DNA from: Candidatus Pseudothioglobus aerophilus
GTDB lineage: Bacteria > Pseudomonadota > Gammaproteobacteria > PS1 > Pseudothioglobaceae
Reading direction: 5' to 3'
Length of the DNA stretch: 64,000 nt
Assembly: GCA_014384565.1 (NCBI GenBank)
Contig: JACNFO010000024.1
Span: 28,802 to 92,801 of the forward strand
A model generated the notes under the pieces. It was not told the DNA's origin. It saw nothing but the letters and a program-made list of their open reading frames with translations, and did no database searches. This document shows, piece by piece, positions 63,333-64,000 of this stretch; the first letter of the stretch is position 1; each line of letters starts with the position of its first letter. A program made the position numbers and the translations under genes.

Positions 63333-64000
63333 ATGGATGATTTTATTTATAGGGCGCTAATTGCGGCAATTGGCGTATCAATAATCGCAGGCTCTCTAGG
63401 TTGTTTTGTTATTTGGAAGCGCCTTTCATATTTTTCGGATTCTATTTCACATAGTGCGCTTTTAGGTGTTGCTCTTGGACTTGCAACTGGACTGGGTATT
63501 AATTTTGGTTTGGTTATTGTTGGAGGACTGTTTGCAACTCTGATTGTTTTTTTGCAGCAAAAAGACTTCTGGTCGAGTGATGCTGTGCTAGGTATCTTCT
63601 CTCATATTTCTCTGTCGCTAGGTATTGTTGTTCTAGGCTTTATTGGGGATCAAAATATAGATTATTTTTCTTATCTTTTTGGAGATATATTATCCATAAC
63701 GTCTAAAGATATCTATTGGATATTTTCTGTTATGGTTGTTGTTATTTTTCTATTATTTATTAATTGGAAAAAACTGTTATTACTCACACTTAATGAAGAA
63801 TTAGCCAAAGCTGAAGGCGTTAATAAAACTTTTTATGAGCTGCTTTTTATGTTTTTAATAGCACTGGCTGTGTCTGTTTCAGTCCAAATTGTAGGCGTTT
63901 TGTTGATTACCTCTTTACTAATTATTCCGCCTGCAATAGCTCGAGTTTTTTCAAACTCACCTATAGCAATGATTTTTAGCTCAATGATCATATCAATTGT
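63333..64000 (+). CDS. znuB: Zinc/manganese-type ABC transporter permease ZnuB, cut by the window edge
   Basis: The frame starts at an ATG at 63333 and stays open to the end of the window (222 codons). It encodes a hydrophobic protein with the ABC-3 metal permease features FVIWKRLSYFSDSISHSALLG near 26-46 and QIVGVLLITSLLIIPPAIAR near 189-208. Family members bring in zinc, manganese or iron. The partner ATPase and binding protein genes are not visible. It follows fur on the same strand. Confidence 0.88.
   Translation, partial: MDDFIYRALIAAIGVSIIAGSLGCFVIWKRLSYFSDSISHSALLGVALGLATGLGINFGLVIVGGLFATLIVFLQQKDFWSSDAVLGIFSHISLSLGIVVLGFIGDQNIDYFSYLFGDILSITSKDIYWIFSVMVVVIFLLFINWKKLLLLTLNEELAKAEGVNKTFYELLFMFLIALAVSVSVQIVGVLLITSLLIIPPAIARVFSNSPIAMIFSSMIISI

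Noticed and set aside
1..64000. CRISPR array, prophage, insertion sequence or toxin-antitoxin system
   Set aside because: No spaced direct repeats, transposase, integrase or toxin-like short gene pair was seen in either strand.
1..64000. tRNA or rRNA genes
   Set aside because: No T-loop motif with matching acceptor arms and no rRNA-like stretch was found by reading; a covariance search would settle it.

Overview
The window is AT-rich, very densely packed DNA from a marine gammaproteobacterium. Gene order and protein style (bamE divergent from fur, HemJ-type protoporphyrinogen oxidase, SmrA, HflD, FtsB/IspD/IspF, Fur of the enteric type) point to Gammaproteobacteria. The low GC, near-zero intergenic spacing and many convergent genes whose 3' ends touch or overlap suggest a streamlined oceanic lineage, most likely the SUP05/Candidatus Thioglobus group. 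That placement is inference; no rRNA or tRNA gene is present. No insertion sequence, prophage, CRISPR array or integrase was seen, and no gap between genes exceeds about 260 bp.

Region by region. 1-5 kb: the end of an SMR-type exporter, then an ectoine-type catabolic group (EutA-like racemase-family protein, Lrp/AsnC regulator, DoeA/EutD-like hydrolase, cystathionine gamma-synthase-like PLP enzyme) and an EamA transporter. 5-12 kb: housekeeping genes (prmC, trmL, fmt, argH, hemC, phhB, ftsY, hemJ). 11.7-16.2 kb: a 2-oxoglutarate oxygenase beside a threonine aldolase, convergent with a polar amino-acid ABC transporter. 16.2-19.6 kb: hom, thrC, cysM.

19.6-35 kb is the most coherent accessory block: a polyamine and glutarate catabolic island. 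One arm (minus strand) is puuA-potFGHI-gabD. The other (plus strand) is a GntR regulator, spuC, puuB, speB and a class-I glutamine amidotransferase. Both divergent promoters carry the same TGTGATCACA palindrome. Next to it are lhgO, glaH and a divergent glaR-like regulator with its own 18-bp palindrome. Together they should take up putrescine or cadaverine-type amines, oxidise them to succinate or glutarate, and send glutarate through L-2-hydroxyglutarate to 2-oxoglutarate.

35-58 kb: RNA processing and cell envelope genes (rppH, murD, miaA, mltD, part of a dispersed division/cell-wall cluster ftsQ-ddl-murB-murC-ispF-ispD-ftsB, xseA, rpsT, hflD, mnmA, phoH, miaB, mscS, an NlpD-like factor, glyQ). 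58-61 kb: the methyl cycle pair ahcY and metK, each with its own leader RNA: a SAH riboswitch before ahcY and a SAM-II-type aptamer followed by a terminator-like hairpin before metK. 61-64 kb: ccmBA, bamE, fur and a truncated zinc/manganese-type ABC permease.
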